Counted from the first letter of the stretch, positions 8,536 through 17,217 are shown. The stretch is 64,000 bases of DNA from Sciscionella marina DSM 45152 (GCF_000379465.1 NZ_KB905381.1:186001-250000); one strand, 5' to 3'. Numbers and translations: made by a program. Notes: generated by a model not told the origin, from the letters alone.

Positions 8536-10725
8536 TCAGTCTTCCAGGAGGTCCTCGAGCATCATCGGGATGCGGCGCAGCCGGATACCGGTCGCGTTGT
8601 AGACGGCGTTGGCGATGGCGGCCGCCACTCCGACGATGCTGATCTCACCGAGCCCGCGCGCGCCGACGTTGCTGAGCAGTGTGTCCGGGTACTCGACGAG
8701 GTGAGTGTCGATCTCGGGGATGTCGGCGTTGACCGGCACCAGATAACCGGCGAGGTCGGCGTTGGCGAACCGCCCGTTGGCCTCGACGTCGAGTCCTTCG
8801 TGCAGCGCCGCGGACACGCCCCAGATCATGCCGCCGAGCAGCTGGCTGCGGGCCGCTGTCGGGTTGATGATGCGGCCCGCGTCGAACACGCCGAGCAGCC
8901 GGGAAACCCGGATCTCGCGGGTCAACCGGTGCACCCGGACCTCGCAGAACTGCGCGCCCCATGAGCCGAACGAGTGCTTGGTCCTTTCCTCGCCGGGTGC
9001 GGTGCTGCCGGTCGCGGTGAGCGAGATCCGTTCCATGGCGCGCAGCACCTCGCCGAAAGTCATCGACTCGCCGTCGGCGAAGACCCGGCCGTCGGCGAAG
9101 ACCCGGCCGTCGGCGTATGCGGTCTCGCGGCCGTCGAACGGCCCGCCGGGCGAGGAGGCCAGCCGGAGCAGCTCGTCGATCACCGTGGACGCGGCGACCA
9201 TCGTCGCCGAACCGGCGCTGGCCGTGGCCGTGGAACCGCCGGATGTGCCGCCGGGCGGCAGCGCCGAGTCGCCAAGCCGCGGGGTGACCTGCTCGGGCGA
9301 AATGTCCAGCGATTCGGCGCCGATCAGCGAGAGCACGGTCAGCAGGCCGGTTCCCGGGTCGGCGCCACTGGTCGCGACCACGGCGGTGTCGTCGGCCCGC
9401 AGCGTGATGCCGACGGTGGCCGGAAATCGGAGGCCGGGGAACATGGCGGTCGCCGTACCGAGCCCGACGAGCCAGTCGCCATCGACGCGGCCACCTGGAG
9501 TCCGCTCGGACCAGCCGAACCTGGCGGCGCCGATGTCGAAGCACTCGTCGAGGTGCTTGCTCGACCACTGCAGGTCCTCGCCGGGCGGTGCGGCCGAATT
9601 GTTCCGTTTGCGCAGCCCGATCGGGTCCATGTTCAGCGCGACCGCGAGTTCGTCGACGGCGCTCTCCAGTGCGAAGGAGCCGGGAGCCTCGCCGGGCGCA
9701 CGCATGAACGTCGTCGGCGGAATGTTCAGCGGCACGGCTTTCTGGCTGATGGCCAGGTTTTCGGTGGCGTACCACTCGCGGGAGGTGCCGTGCGAGGTCG
9801 GTTCGATGAACGAGCGGCTCATCGGCGTGCTCGACCACGAGTCGTGGCGCACCGCGACAAGTGTTCCGTCGTTGCGTGCGCCGAGCGAGACCCGCTGGAC
9901 GGTCGCCGGGCGGGTCGCGGTGGCGGTGAAGACCTGCTCTCTGGTCAGCGCCGCCTTCACCGGCCGGCCGATGTTCCTGGCCGCTGCCGCCGCGAGGAAC
10001 GCCGGGGTCGAGGTCGCGCCCTTGCCGCCGAACGCGCCACCGACGTAGGGGTTCACCACGTGCACCGCCGAGTGCTCGATGTTCAGCGCCTGCGCCAGCT
10101 CGTCCGCGGGGCCGTGTGAACCCTGGTTTCCCGTGTAGACGGTCAGCCCGTCCGCGTTCCAGACCGCGACCGCGGAGTGCGGCTCCATGGCGGCGTGGTT
10201 CTGGCTCGCCGTCTCATAGGTCGCGTCCACGGTCACCTCGCTCGCGGCCAGGGCGTCCTCGATGGACTCCACCCCCTCGGCGAGCACCGACAACGACGGT
10301 GCACCCCGGGGGCCGGTCTTCGCATCCTCGGCCGTGGCGAGGCCCTCGGCGAACGAGGTCAGCGCGGGCCGCTCGGTGTAGGAGACCTCGATCAGCGCCG
10401 CCGCGTCCCGCGCGGCCTCGAAGGTCTCGGCCACCACGAAGCCGATCGGCTGCCCGTAGTAGGCGATTTCCTTGTCCTGCAACGGAACCCAGCCCTCGCC
10501 GAGCATCTGCGAGATCGGCGTACGCAGCTCGAGCGGTTCGAAGGGGGTGTACACACCGAGCACGCCGGGGGTGTGGCGTGCCGCGGTGACCTCCATGGCG
10601 GCGAGCTCGCCGTTGGCGATCGTGCTGAGCACGACGTAGCCGTAGGCCATGCCGGGGAAGTTGTGGTCCACCGCGTACTTGGCCTGGCCGGTGACCTTCG
10701 GCGCAGCGTCCAGCCTGGCGATCAT
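8536..10725 (-). CDS. Molybdenum aldehyde/xanthine oxidoreductase, large subunit (YagR type)
   Basis: A 729-residue molybdopterin-cytosine-dinucleotide subunit. The open frame runs further upstream, but ATG 10725 is preceded by GAAGGGGG and overlaps the stop of the FAD-subunit gene, and the protein starts in family register with RLDAAPKVTGQAKYAVD. Moco-binding marks include GGAFGGKG, MRAPGEAPGSFALES and, near the C-terminus, GLGEISIV with the catalytic Glu of the xanthine oxidase family. Such enzymes hydroxylate aldehydes or N-heterocycles with water-derived oxygen. Gene order and the RAPGEAPG motif favour the YagTSR (PaoABC) aldehyde oxidoreductase type. A short in-frame tandem repeat lies at 9071-9115. 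Confidence 0.85.
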   Translation of the reverse strand: MIARLDAAPKVTGQAKYAVDHNFPGMAYGYVVLSTIANGELAAMEVTAARHTPGVLGVYTPFEPLELRTPISQMLGEGWVPLQDKEIAYYGQPIGFVVAETFEAARDAAALIEVSYTERPALTSFAEGLATAEDAKTGPRGAPSLSVLAEGVESIEDALAASEVTVDATYETASQNHAAMEPHSAVAVWNADGLTVYTGNQGSHGPADELAQALNIEHSAVHVVNPYVGGAFGGKGATSTPAFLAAAAARNIGRPVKAALTREQVFTATATRPATVQRVSLGARNDGTLVAVRHDSWSSTPMSRSFIEPTSHGTSREWYATENLAISQKAVPLNIPPTTFMRAPGEAPGSFALESAVDELAVALNMDPIGLRKRNNSAAPPGEDLQWSSKHLDECFDIGAARFGWSERTPGGRVDGDWLVGLGTATAMFPGLRFPATVGITLRADDTAVVATSGADPGTGLLTVLSLIGAESLDISPEQVTPRLGDSALPPGGTSGGSTATASAGSATMVAASTVIDELLRLASSPGGPFDGRETAYADGRVFADGRVFADGESMTFGEVLRAMERISLTATGSTAPGEERTKHSFGSWGAQFCEVRVHRLTREIRVSRLLGVFDAGRIINPTAARSQLLGGMIWGVSAALHEGLDVEANGRFANADLAGYLVPVNADIPEIDTHLVEYPDTLLSNVGARGLGEISIVGVAAAIANAVYNATGIRLRRIPMMLEDLLED
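9071..9115. repeat. 18-base tandem repeat, 2.5 copies, in frame
   Basis: The unit CCGTCGGCGAAGACCCGG occurs twice in a row (9071-9088 and 9089-9106), followed by the first nine bases of a third copy. It adds repeated six-residue units (ADGRVF) to the molybdenum subunit without breaking the frame. It looks like a recent slippage duplication. Confidence 0.9.
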
Positions 10726-11684
10726 CGAGAGCCCCCTTCGGTCAGTTCGAGCAGCGCGCGGACGATGGTGCGCTTGACCAGTGACACCTTGAAACCGTTC
10801 TGGGACAACGGTTCCGTGCCATGACCGGCGATCGCGGCTGCCGCTTCGAACGAGGCCCGGGCCACCGGTTCTCCGCGCAGCGCGGCCTCGACACCGGCCA
10901 GCCGCCACGGCGCCGTGGCGACCCCGCCGACCGCCACGCGCGCGTCGACGATGACCCCGCCGGCCACATCGAGTGCCACCGCGGCCGAGCACAGCGCGAA
11001 CTCGTAGGACTGCCGGTCCCGTACCTTGACGTAGGTGGACCACGCGGCCCAGTCCAGGCGCGGCACGATCACCTCGGTGATCAGTTCCCCTTGCCGCAGC
11101 ACGTTTTCGACCTCGGGCGTGTCCCCGGGCAGTCGGTAGAAGTCGGCGAGCCGGACCGTGCGCTCCCCCTCGGCGCCGCGCAACCGCAGCTGCGCGTCGA
11201 GCGCCACGAGCGGCACCGCCACATCGCTCGCGTGCGTGGCCACACAGTGCCGACTGGAGCCGAGGATCGCGTGCATCCGGTTGGCGCCGCCGATCGCGGA
11301 GCAACCGCTGCCCGGATCCCGTTTGTTGCATGGCATGGTGACGTCCCTGAAGTAGCCGCACCTGGTGCGTTGCAACAGGTTCCCGCCGATGCTCGCCATG
11401 TTGCGCAGCTGCTGGGAAGCGCTCAGCAGCAGGGCCCGCGAGATCATCGGGTACACGCCGGGATGCGCGGCGACCTCGCTCATCCGCTCGAGCGCGCCGA
11501 TCCGGAGCCCGTCGCCGGTGTCGATGCCGTACAACGGCAACGCGTTGATATCGGTGATCCGCCGCGGGGTCAGGACGTCGAGCTTCATGAGGTCCACGAG
11601 CGTGGTGCCACCCGCCAGGAAGGTACCCCCGGTGTCCATGGCCGCCTCGAGGGTCGCCGGTGTGCTGAGCTCAAAGGGTCGCAT
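10722..11684 (-). CDS. Molybdenum oxidoreductase, FAD-binding subunit (YagS type)
   Basis: A 320-residue FAD subunit of the CO-dehydrogenase flavoprotein family that passes electrons from the 2Fe-2S subunit to an acceptor. The FAD-binding pattern starts at FLAGGTTLVDLMKLDV and continues with ASIGGNLLQRTRCGYFRD. The CGYFRD segment and a following Cys-rich stretch (PCNKRDPGSGCSAIGG) are typical of YagS-like subunits, which carry an extra 4Fe-4S cluster in that insertion. The start overlaps the end of the 2Fe-2S gene by 14 bases, and its stop overlaps the start of the large subunit, so all three are coupled. Confidence 0.85.
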   Translation of the reverse strand: MRPFELSTPATLEAAMDTGGTFLAGGTTLVDLMKLDVLTPRRITDINALPLYGIDTGDGLRIGALERMSEVAAHPGVYPMISRALLLSASQQLRNMASIGGNLLQRTRCGYFRDVTMPCNKRDPGSGCSAIGGANRMHAILGSSRHCVATHASDVAVPLVALDAQLRLRGAEGERTVRLADFYRLPGDTPEVENVLRQGELITEVIVPRLDWAAWSTYVKVRDRQSYEFALCSAAVALDVAGGVIVDARVAVGGVATAPWRLAGVEAALRGEPVARASFEAAAAIAGHGTEPLSQNGFKVSLVKRTIVRALLELTEGGSR

Positions 11685-12144
11685 CGGCCCGCCTCGCCGG
11701 ATCGCTCGCCTGCTGGATCGCCTTGACGATGTTCGGATACGCCGAGCAGCGGCAGAGGTTGCCCGACATGAACTCGCGGACCTCCTCGGGGTCGTCGAGG
11801 CCCTGCCTGGTGGCTGCGACGGCCGACATGATCTGCCCGGAAGTGCAGAACCCGCACTGCAGCGCGTCCTGGTCGATGAAGGCCTGCTGCACCGGATGCA
11901 GTTCCTCGCCCGTGGACAGTCCTTCCACGGTCGTCACGGGTTCGGTGACGGTGGCGGCCAGCGTGAGGCAGGACAGCACGGGCCTGCCGCTCACGTGCAC
12001 GGTGCACGCGCCGCACTGGCCACGATCGCAGCCCTTTTTCGGGCCGGTGATTCCGAGGCGTTCCCGTAGTGCGTCCAGCAGGGTGACGCCGGGTTCGATA
12101 CTGAGCTGTTCGGTTTGGCCGTTGATATCGAGTGAGATGTCCAA
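11671..12144 (-). CDS. Molybdenum oxidoreductase, 2Fe-2S subunit (YagT type)
   Basis: A 157-residue iron-sulfur subunit with both expected clusters. The plant-ferredoxin-type cluster is at CDRGQCGACTV (about residues 40-50) plus a later Cys in VLSCLTL; the second cluster is at CGFCTSGQ and CRCSAYP. It is the first gene of the three-gene operon. I see no Tat signal, unlike E. coli YagT, so the enzyme is probably cytoplasmic. Two candidate TetR operators lie in the 194-base gap upstream. Confidence 0.87.
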   Translation of the reverse strand: MDISLDINGQTEQLSIEPGVTLLDALRERLGITGPKKGCDRGQCGACTVHVSGRPVLSCLTLAATVTEPVTTVEGLSTGEELHPVQQAFIDQDALQCGFCTSGQIMSAVAATRQGLDDPEEVREFMSGNLCRCSAYPNIVKAIQQASDPARRADATL

Positions 12145-12227
12145 AGGACCCGTTTCAGATCGTCCGCGCCGTTCGTGGCGGCCCGGAAGGTGGTGGCGAT
12201 TCGTGTCGGGTACGTCACCGAAAGAAG

Positions 12228-12241
12228 CGGATTATCATCCG
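12228..12241. promoter_or_regulatory. Candidate TetR operator, copy 1
   Basis: CGGATTATCATCCG has five-base inverted arms around TATC. Its exact reverse complement occurs 23 bases further on, so the two sites are mirror images inside the divergent promoter region of the molybdenum operon and the TetR gene. Confidence 0.65.
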
Positions 12242-12264
12242 TTTCTCGGCCTGATCGAGATTAG

Positions 12265-12278
12265 CGGATGATAATCCG
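12265..12278. promoter_or_regulatory. Candidate TetR operator, copy 2
   Basis: CGGATGATAATCCG is the exact reverse complement of the site at 12228-12241. It lies 60 bases before the TetR start. Paired sites placed like this are usual for a self-regulating divergent repressor. Confidence 0.65.
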
Positions 12279-12338
12279 GTGGGCAACTGGCTAGGCTGCC
12301 CTGGAGTTGGTCCAGCTCGATCGGAGAGGAGGGCGAGC

Positions 12339-12923
12339 ATGACGACGGGATCGGTGAGCCCTCGGCGTGCCGACGCCAGGCGCAACCACGAGCTGATCCT
12401 CGCCGTGGCGGCGGAGTCGCTGGTGCGCTCGGACGAGGTGTCGTTCAACGCCATCGCGAAGCGGGCACAGGTCGGGGTCGGCACGGTGTACCGCCACTTC
12501 CCGACCCCCGAGGCGCTCATCATCGCCGTGTACGAGCGCGAGGTGCGCCAGCTCGTGGACGTCGTGCCGGGACTGCTCGCCGCGCAGGCACCGGAGACGG
12601 CTTTCCGGATCTGGGTCACCGACCACCTCGCGCACTACATGATGACCAAGCGCGGGCTCGCCGAGGCGCTCATCAGGGCGACGAAATCGGGTGGGCAACT
12701 GCCGGGCAGTGCCCTCGAGAACATGCGCGGCGCCCTCGGGACGCTGTTGCGCGCCAACATCGAGGCAGGCAACGTGCGCGCCGATCTCGATACACAGACG
12801 GTCATGCGCGGACTTTCCGGAATGTTCCACCTCGATCCGGACGGCGACTGGCACAACGAGGCCGCGCAGCTCACGGATCTGGTGTGGCGCGGGATATGCA
12901 CCGAGCAGGCGCGCCCCGGCTGA
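12339..12923 (+). CDS. TetR-family regulator
   Basis: A 194-residue repressor-type protein, started at ATG 12339 behind the strong site GGAGAGGAGGG. The N-terminal helix-turn-helix is clear: FNAIAKRAQVGVGTVYRHFP at about residues 35-55. The remaining ligand-binding domain carries no diagnostic residues. Divergent arrangement with the YagTSR-type operon and the two mirrored operator candidates suggest it represses that operon and itself until an aldehyde or heterocyclic inducer appears. It is not obviously linked to the following aldehyde dehydrogenase, which has its own upstream site. Confidence 0.82.
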   Translation: MTTGSVSPRRADARRNHELILAVAAESLVRSDEVSFNAIAKRAQVGVGTVYRHFPTPEALIIAVYEREVRQLVDVVPGLLAAQAPETAFRIWVTDHLAHYMMTKRGLAEALIRATKSGGQLPGSALENMRGALGTLLRANIEAGNVRADLDTQTVMRGLSGMFHLDPDGDWHNEAAQLTDLVWRGICTEQARPG

Positions 12924-12972
12924 CCGGTGCCCGCGTCCACCGGCAGCCCGCTCCCTTGTGGTGACGGGCTTT

Positions 12973-12987
12973 CCGACACCGTGTCGG
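12973..12987. promoter_or_regulatory. GACAC-GTGTC palindrome, site 1
   Basis: CCGACAC-C-GTGTCGG is a perfect palindrome with seven-base arms and one central base, ending 106 bases before the aldehyde dehydrogenase start. Near-copies occur at 14575 and 29332, each upstream of a transcription unit of the same apparent pathway, at similar distances. Confidence 0.65.
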
Positions 12988-13093
12988 TTCCGGGGCGCGG
13001 GATTTGCGTCGCCGAGCCGATGATTCGAGGTGCCGTCCCGGCCTAGTATCGCGGTACTTTTCGCGACCGCTACAGGATTGGCAGGGGACCTGG

Positions 13094-14542
13094 ATGGCCC
13101 GATGGGATCTGGATGCGGCGGACGGATGCGTCTATTCCGGAGGCTGGCGGGCCGGAGGCGGGGGCACGCTGGCTGTCGTCTCGCCCGGGGACGGCGGGCG
13201 GTTGGGATTCGCCGGGATCGCCGACGAACACGATGTGCGGCGGGCCGGAGCGTCCGCCGTTGCGGCGCAGGCCGAGTGGGGCCGGACCTCGTTCCGCACC
13301 CGCGCGGATGTCCTCATGCGCGCGGCGGACGCGTTGCGCGACCTTCGTGCGGACGTGGAGAACGTACTCGTACGGGAGAGCGGATCGTTGCCCGCGAAGG
13401 CGGCGCACGAGGTCGACAAGGCCATCGACGAGCTCATCGCCGCCGCTGGGCTGGTCACCATGCCGCAGGGCGATCTCCTTCCCGTGGAGGATCCGGCGAC
13501 GCTGGGCATGGCTCGGCGGATTCCGGTCGGTGTGCTCGGGGTGATCGCCCCGTGGAACGCGCCCCTGATGCTCGCGATGCGGTCGGTGGCACCGGCGCTC
13601 GCGCTCGGCAACGCCGTACTCGTCAAACCCGACGTGAAGACGGCGTTCTCCGGAGGCGCGGTGATCGCGCACATCTTCGAACGCGCCGGCCTGCCCGCGG
13701 GGGTGCTGCACGTGCTGCCCGGTGGGCCCGAAACCGGCGAGGCGGTGGTGCGGTCGCCGCACACGAACGCGATCTCGTTCACCGGTTCCTCCGCGGCGGG
13801 CAAGCGGGTCGGCGAGATCGCGGGCGGACTGCTCAAGCGGATGGTGCTCGAACTCGGCGGGAACAACGCGTTCATCGTCGCGGCGGACGCGGACCTCGAT
13901 CAGGCGGTGGCCTGCGGGGCCGGTGGCACGTTCCGGCACCAGGGGCAAATCTGCATGGCCACCGGCCGCCATCTGGTCCACGAGAGCGTGGCCGAGGAGT
14001 ACGTCGAACGGCTTCGCGCCGCGGCCGAGGGGATGCGCCTGGGGGATCCGCTCGAACCCGGCACGACGCTCGGCCCGCTGATCACGGTCGCGCAGGCCGA
14101 ACGCGTGCACGGCATCGTCGAAGCGGCGATCGCGGACGGCGCCCGGCTCGTCCACGGTGCGGCCCACGATGGTGCGTTCTACCAGCCGACGGTGCTGGAC
14201 GGGGTCACCGCCGAGAACATCGCCTTCCGGAGTGAGATCTTCGGCCCGGTCGCCCCGATCACCCGCTTCTCCACCGAGGCGGAAGCGCTCGCGCTGGCCA
14301 ACGCGACCGAATACGGCCTTTCGGTGGCGATCCACAGCCGGGACACCGCTCGCGCGCTCGGGTTCGCCGCGCGATTGCGGGCGGGAATGGTCGCCATCAA
14401 CGGCCAGACCATTTACGACGCGGCACACATCCCGATGGGCGGGCTCGGCGCGTCCGGCAACGGCGGCCGTCATGGCGGTCACTGGAATCTGGACGAGTTC
14501 ACCTACTGGCAGTGGGTGACGGTTCCGGCGATCCAGGGCTGA
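13094..14542 (+). CDS. NAD(P)-dependent aldehyde dehydrogenase
   Basis: A 482-residue ALDH, started at ATG 13094 behind CAGGGGAC. The catalytic Cys is in QGQICMATGR, the general-base Glu in MVLELGGNNAF, the oxyanion Asn in IAPWNAPLML, and the C-terminal signature FGPVAPITRF is present. The pattern resembles benzaldehyde, vanillin and salicylaldehyde dehydrogenases more than aliphatic ones. It precedes the eight-gene aromatic operon but is separated from it by 160 bases with its own palindrome, so it is likely a separate unit under the same regulator. The expected role is oxidation of an aromatic aldehyde to the benzoate. Confidence 0.85.
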   Translation: MARWDLDAADGCVYSGGWRAGGGGTLAVVSPGDGGRLGFAGIADEHDVRRAGASAVAAQAEWGRTSFRTRADVLMRAADALRDLRADVENVLVRESGSLPAKAAHEVDKAIDELIAAAGLVTMPQGDLLPVEDPATLGMARRIPVGVLGVIAPWNAPLMLAMRSVAPALALGNAVLVKPDVKTAFSGGAVIAHIFERAGLPAGVLHVLPGGPETGEAVVRSPHTNAISFTGSSAAGKRVGEIAGGLLKRMVLELGGNNAFIVAADADLDQAVACGAGGTFRHQGQICMATGRHLVHESVAEEYVERLRAAAEGMRLGDPLEPGTTLGPLITVAQAERVHGIVEAAIADGARLVHGAAHDGAFYQPTVLDGVTAENIAFRSEIFGPVAPITRFSTEAEALALANATEYGLSVAIHSRDTARALGFAARLRAGMVAINGQTIYDAAHIPMGGLGASGNGGRHGGHWNLDEFTYWQWVTVPAIQG

Positions 14543-14553
14543 GACTCGCGTTC

Positions 14554-14570
14554 TCCGGCGCTGTGCCGGA
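14554..14570. terminator. Short hairpin after aldehyde dehydrogenase
   Basis: TCCGGC-GCTGT-GCCGGA is a perfect six-base stem 11 bases after the stop codon, without a T-tract. It may end the aldehyde dehydrogenase transcript; the stem is short, so this is tentative. Confidence 0.4.
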
Positions 14571-14574
14571 CATT

Positions 14575-14589
14575 CCTACACCGTGTCGG
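14575..14589. promoter_or_regulatory. GACAC-GTGTC palindrome, site 2
   Basis: CCTACAC-C-GTGTCGG differs from site 1 (12973) by one base. It lies 113 bases before the first gene of the aromatic operon, nearly the same distance as site 1 from its gene. Confidence 0.6.
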
Positions 14590-14702
14590 AGGAGTCCGGC
14601 GGAGCTTCGCGCAGCGGATCGATTCCCCGGCGACCAGGTTTCGGTAGCTTCGGATCATCGCCCGGTGCGGGCCCGTCACGAAAGGCAAAGGAGTCGGAGT
14701 AC

Positions 14703-16157
14703 ATGGACATTTCCGGTGCTACCGGGGCGCTGACCGGCGAACGATACAGGCAGAGTCTCACCGACGGCCGCGAGGTCTGGCTCGATGGCAAGCGCATCGA
14801 GAACGTCGCCGAGCACCCGGCGCTGAAACCGACCGTCGAGGAATTCGCCCGGCTGCTCGATCTGCGATTCGCCACCCCGGAAGCGCGCTCGGCGACGCTG
14901 TTCAGTTCGGAAGAGACCGGCAACCAGGTCAGCTATGCTTTTTCCCTGCCGAAGACCAGCGAGGAACTGCGGGCCAAGTTCGCCGCGTCCGAATGGTGGA
15001 TGCGGGAAAGTCTCGGCCAGCTCGGCCGTTCCCCGGATTTCATGTCGAATGTTGTCGCGGGCCTCGCCGATTACGCCGAGGAGCTCGAGCAGAATCGCGC
15101 GGGATTCGGGGACAACGCGCGGAATTACCGCCGCTTCGCGATGGAGAACGATCTCGTCCTGACCCATGCCCTCGGCGATCCGCAGATCGACCGCAGCGCC
15201 AGTCCGCTCGATGAGCCCGACCTCGCCCTGCGTGTCGTGGAAGAACGCGCGGACGGCGTGATCCTGCGTGGTGCCAAGCAACTCGCCACGCTCGCCCCGT
15301 TCTCGCACGAAGTGCTCGTCTACCTCAACGGTGTCACGGCCGCGCGCGGGGCGGAGGACTTCGTCATCTGGTTCGCCCTGCCGATGAACACGCCGGGCCT
15401 GAAGATCCTGCTGCGCGAACCACTCGGCGCACCGCAGAGCGGGCACTCGCATCCGCTCGGGAACCGATACGACGAGCAGGACGCGATGCTGTTCTTCGAC
15501 GATGTTTTCCTGCCGCGCGAACGCATCTTCCTGCTCGGTGATTCGCCGCGCGCGCTCAAGGGACTGAGCCGGATCAACGTGTGGAGCCTGCAGAGCACGC
15601 ACATCCGTTTCCTGGCCAGGATGAAGTTCTGCACCTCGGTCGCCAAGAAGCTGGCCCATTCCATCGGCGTGGACGGTTTCCGCGGCATCCAGGAACAGCT
15701 CGGCGAAATGATTTCCTATGTACAGACCCTGGAACTGGCCATCAAGGGCGCCGAAGCGGACGCGGTCCTGACCCCGGGCGGACACCTCGCCCCCGCGAAC
15801 ACCAACGGCGTGGGGTTCTGGTCCGCCGATCTGTCGGCACGGATGGTGCAGATCCTGCGCCAGGTCGCCGCGTCCGGGCTCATCATGCAGCCCACCGAGG
15901 CCGATCTCGCGAACCCGGAACTGCGGCCGTTCCTCGACCGCTATATGCGCGGTCACGCTATCGGGGCCGCCGAGAAGTCGCGGCTGTTCCGGCTCGGCTG
16001 GGAACTCGCCGGTTCGAGTTTCGGGATGCGCCAGGAACTCTACGAATACCTGCACCGAGGCGATCCGGGTGCGGGCCGCACGCGACTGCTGCGCTTCCAC
16101 GACACCTCGGCGACCGACGCCCGCGTCGAGGAGCTCATCGGCAAGCCGCTGCGCTGA
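14703..16157 (+). CDS. HpaB-type FADH2-dependent aromatic hydroxylase, oxygenase component
   Basis: A 484-residue member of the 4-hydroxyphenylacetate 3-hydroxylase family, started at ATG 14703 with AAAGGAG upstream. Family landmarks are an N-terminal helical part with GERYRQSLTDGREVWLDG, the beta-domain His in LTHALGDPQIDRS, and the C-terminal helical bundle with ATNTNG-like FWSADLSARM. These enzymes add a hydroxyl group ortho to a phenol OH and need a separate flavin reductase; a reductase-domain gene lies five genes downstream in the same operon. Whether the substrate is a phenylacetate or a hydroxybenzoate cannot be read from the sequence. Downstream gallate-type genes favour making a catechol or pyrogallol acid. 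Confidence 0.83.
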   Translation: MDISGATGALTGERYRQSLTDGREVWLDGKRIENVAEHPALKPTVEEFARLLDLRFATPEARSATLFSSEETGNQVSYAFSLPKTSEELRAKFAASEWWMRESLGQLGRSPDFMSNVVAGLADYAEELEQNRAGFGDNARNYRRFAMENDLVLTHALGDPQIDRSASPLDEPDLALRVVEERADGVILRGAKQLATLAPFSHEVLVYLNGVTAARGAEDFVIWFALPMNTPGLKILLREPLGAPQSGHSHPLGNRYDEQDAMLFFDDVFLPRERIFLLGDSPRALKGLSRINVWSLQSTHIRFLARMKFCTSVAKKLAHSIGVDGFRGIQEQLGEMISYVQTLELAIKGAEADAVLTPGGHLAPANTNGVGFWSADLSARMVQILRQVAASGLIMQPTEADLANPELRPFLDRYMRGHAIGAAEKSRLFRLGWELAGSSFGMRQELYEYLHRGDPGAGRTRLLRFHDTSATDARVEELIGKPLR

Positions 16158-16203
16158 GACGTCTGAACGAACCGACATCCGAACGAGAGGTGAAGGAGCT
16201 CCC

Positions 16204-17205
16204 GTGATCATCGACGTCCACGGCCACATGTCCGCACCGGAGGCCTACTACGCCTGGAAGGCTTCGCTGCTCTCGCATCGCGGCGCGCACGGCGGCAAAC
16301 CGCCGGCGATCACCGATGAGGCGCTCGCCGCCGCGTACCACCACCCGCATCCCAGCTTCGGCGATATTTCGCACCTGGCTCATCTCGACGGGGCCGGAAT
16401 CGATCTGCAGCTGATCTCGCCCCGCCCGTTCCAGATGATGCACAGTGAGCGGCCGGCCAAGCTCGTGCAGTGGTTCACCGAGGAGACCAACAACCTCATT
16501 CATCGTGCGACCGAGCTGTTTCCCGGCCGATTCACGGGAGTGGCCGGACTTCCGCAGAGCCCGGATCTGACGCCCGGGGAGTGGACCGCCGAACTGCGCC
16601 GCGCGGTGACCGAACTCGGCTTCGCCGGCGCGATGCTCAACACCGATCCGCACGAAGGCACGCAGACGCCGCCCGCGCTCGGTGACCGATACTGGTATCC
16701 GGTGTACGAGGTCCTGTGTGAACTCGACGTTCCGGTGCTGCTGCACGCGGCCGGATGCAAGCCACCCGCACGGGAGCCCTACAGCCTGCACTTCATTCAG
16801 GAAGAGACCGTCGCGGTGTGGAGCCTGGTGAACTCCACCGTACTCGGGGACTTTCCGGACCTGAAGGTGATCGTCTCGCACGGCGGCGGCGCGATTCCCT
16901 ACCAGGTGGGCCGTTTCCTGCCCTCGGTGGTGCGCACCGGGGTGTCCTATTTGGACAAACTACGCAGGCTGCACTTCGATTCCTGCCTGTACACCAAGGA
17001 CAGCCTGGAACTGCTGATGAAGGTCGTCGGCACCGACCGGGTGCTGTTCGGTTCGGAGAAACCGGGGACCGGTTCGCAGATCGATCCGGAGACCGGCCGC
17101 TGGTTCGACGACATTCACCTGCTCATCGAGGACATCGACTGGCTCGGCGACGGGCGCCGCACCGATGTCCTGGAGAATAACGCCCGCGCGCTTTTCCGGC
17201 TGTGA
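16204..17205 (+). CDS. Amidohydrolase-fold 4-oxalomesaconate hydratase, LigJ-like
   Basis: A 333-residue amidohydrolase-superfamily protein, started at GTG 16204 behind GAAGGAG. The metal site begins with IIDVHGHMSAP (His6 and His8), continues with VLLHAAG and VIVSHGGG, and ends with the distinctive LFGSEKPGTGSQIDPETG segment. That last motif is a hallmark of LigJ-type hydratases, which hydrate 4-oxalomesaconate to 4-carboxy-4-hydroxy-2-oxoadipate in gallate and protocatechuate 4,5-cleavage. It sits 12 bases from a LigB-type dioxygenase gene, which strengthens the call. A decarboxylase of the same superfamily is the main alternative. Confidence 0.78.
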   Translation: MIIDVHGHMSAPEAYYAWKASLLSHRGAHGGKPPAITDEALAAAYHHPHPSFGDISHLAHLDGAGIDLQLISPRPFQMMHSERPAKLVQWFTEETNNLIHRATELFPGRFTGVAGLPQSPDLTPGEWTAELRRAVTELGFAGAMLNTDPHEGTQTPPALGDRYWYPVYEVLCELDVPVLLHAAGCKPPAREPYSLHFIQEETVAVWSLVNSTVLGDFPDLKVIVSHGGGAIPYQVGRFLPSVVRTGVSYLDKLRRLHFDSCLYTKDSLELLMKVVGTDRVLFGSEKPGTGSQIDPETGRWFDDIHLLIEDIDWLGDGRRTDVLENNARALFRL

Positions 17206-17217
17206 GGGGAGAAGACC

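Noticed and set aside
9071-9115. CRISPR-like repeat
   Set aside because: Units are directly adjacent, in frame inside a gene, and without spacers. No CRISPR array or cas gene is visible anywhere in the window.
8536-11361. A single 941-residue reading frame for the molybdenum subunit
   Set aside because: The first about 210 residues are low-complexity Arg/Gly/Ala sequence overlapping the real FAD-subunit gene. The conserved protein and a ribosome site begin at 10725.
12945-12970. Hairpin AGCCCG/CGGGCT as terminator after the TetR gene
   Set aside because: The stem is six bases with a 14-base loop and no T-tract; too weak to call.
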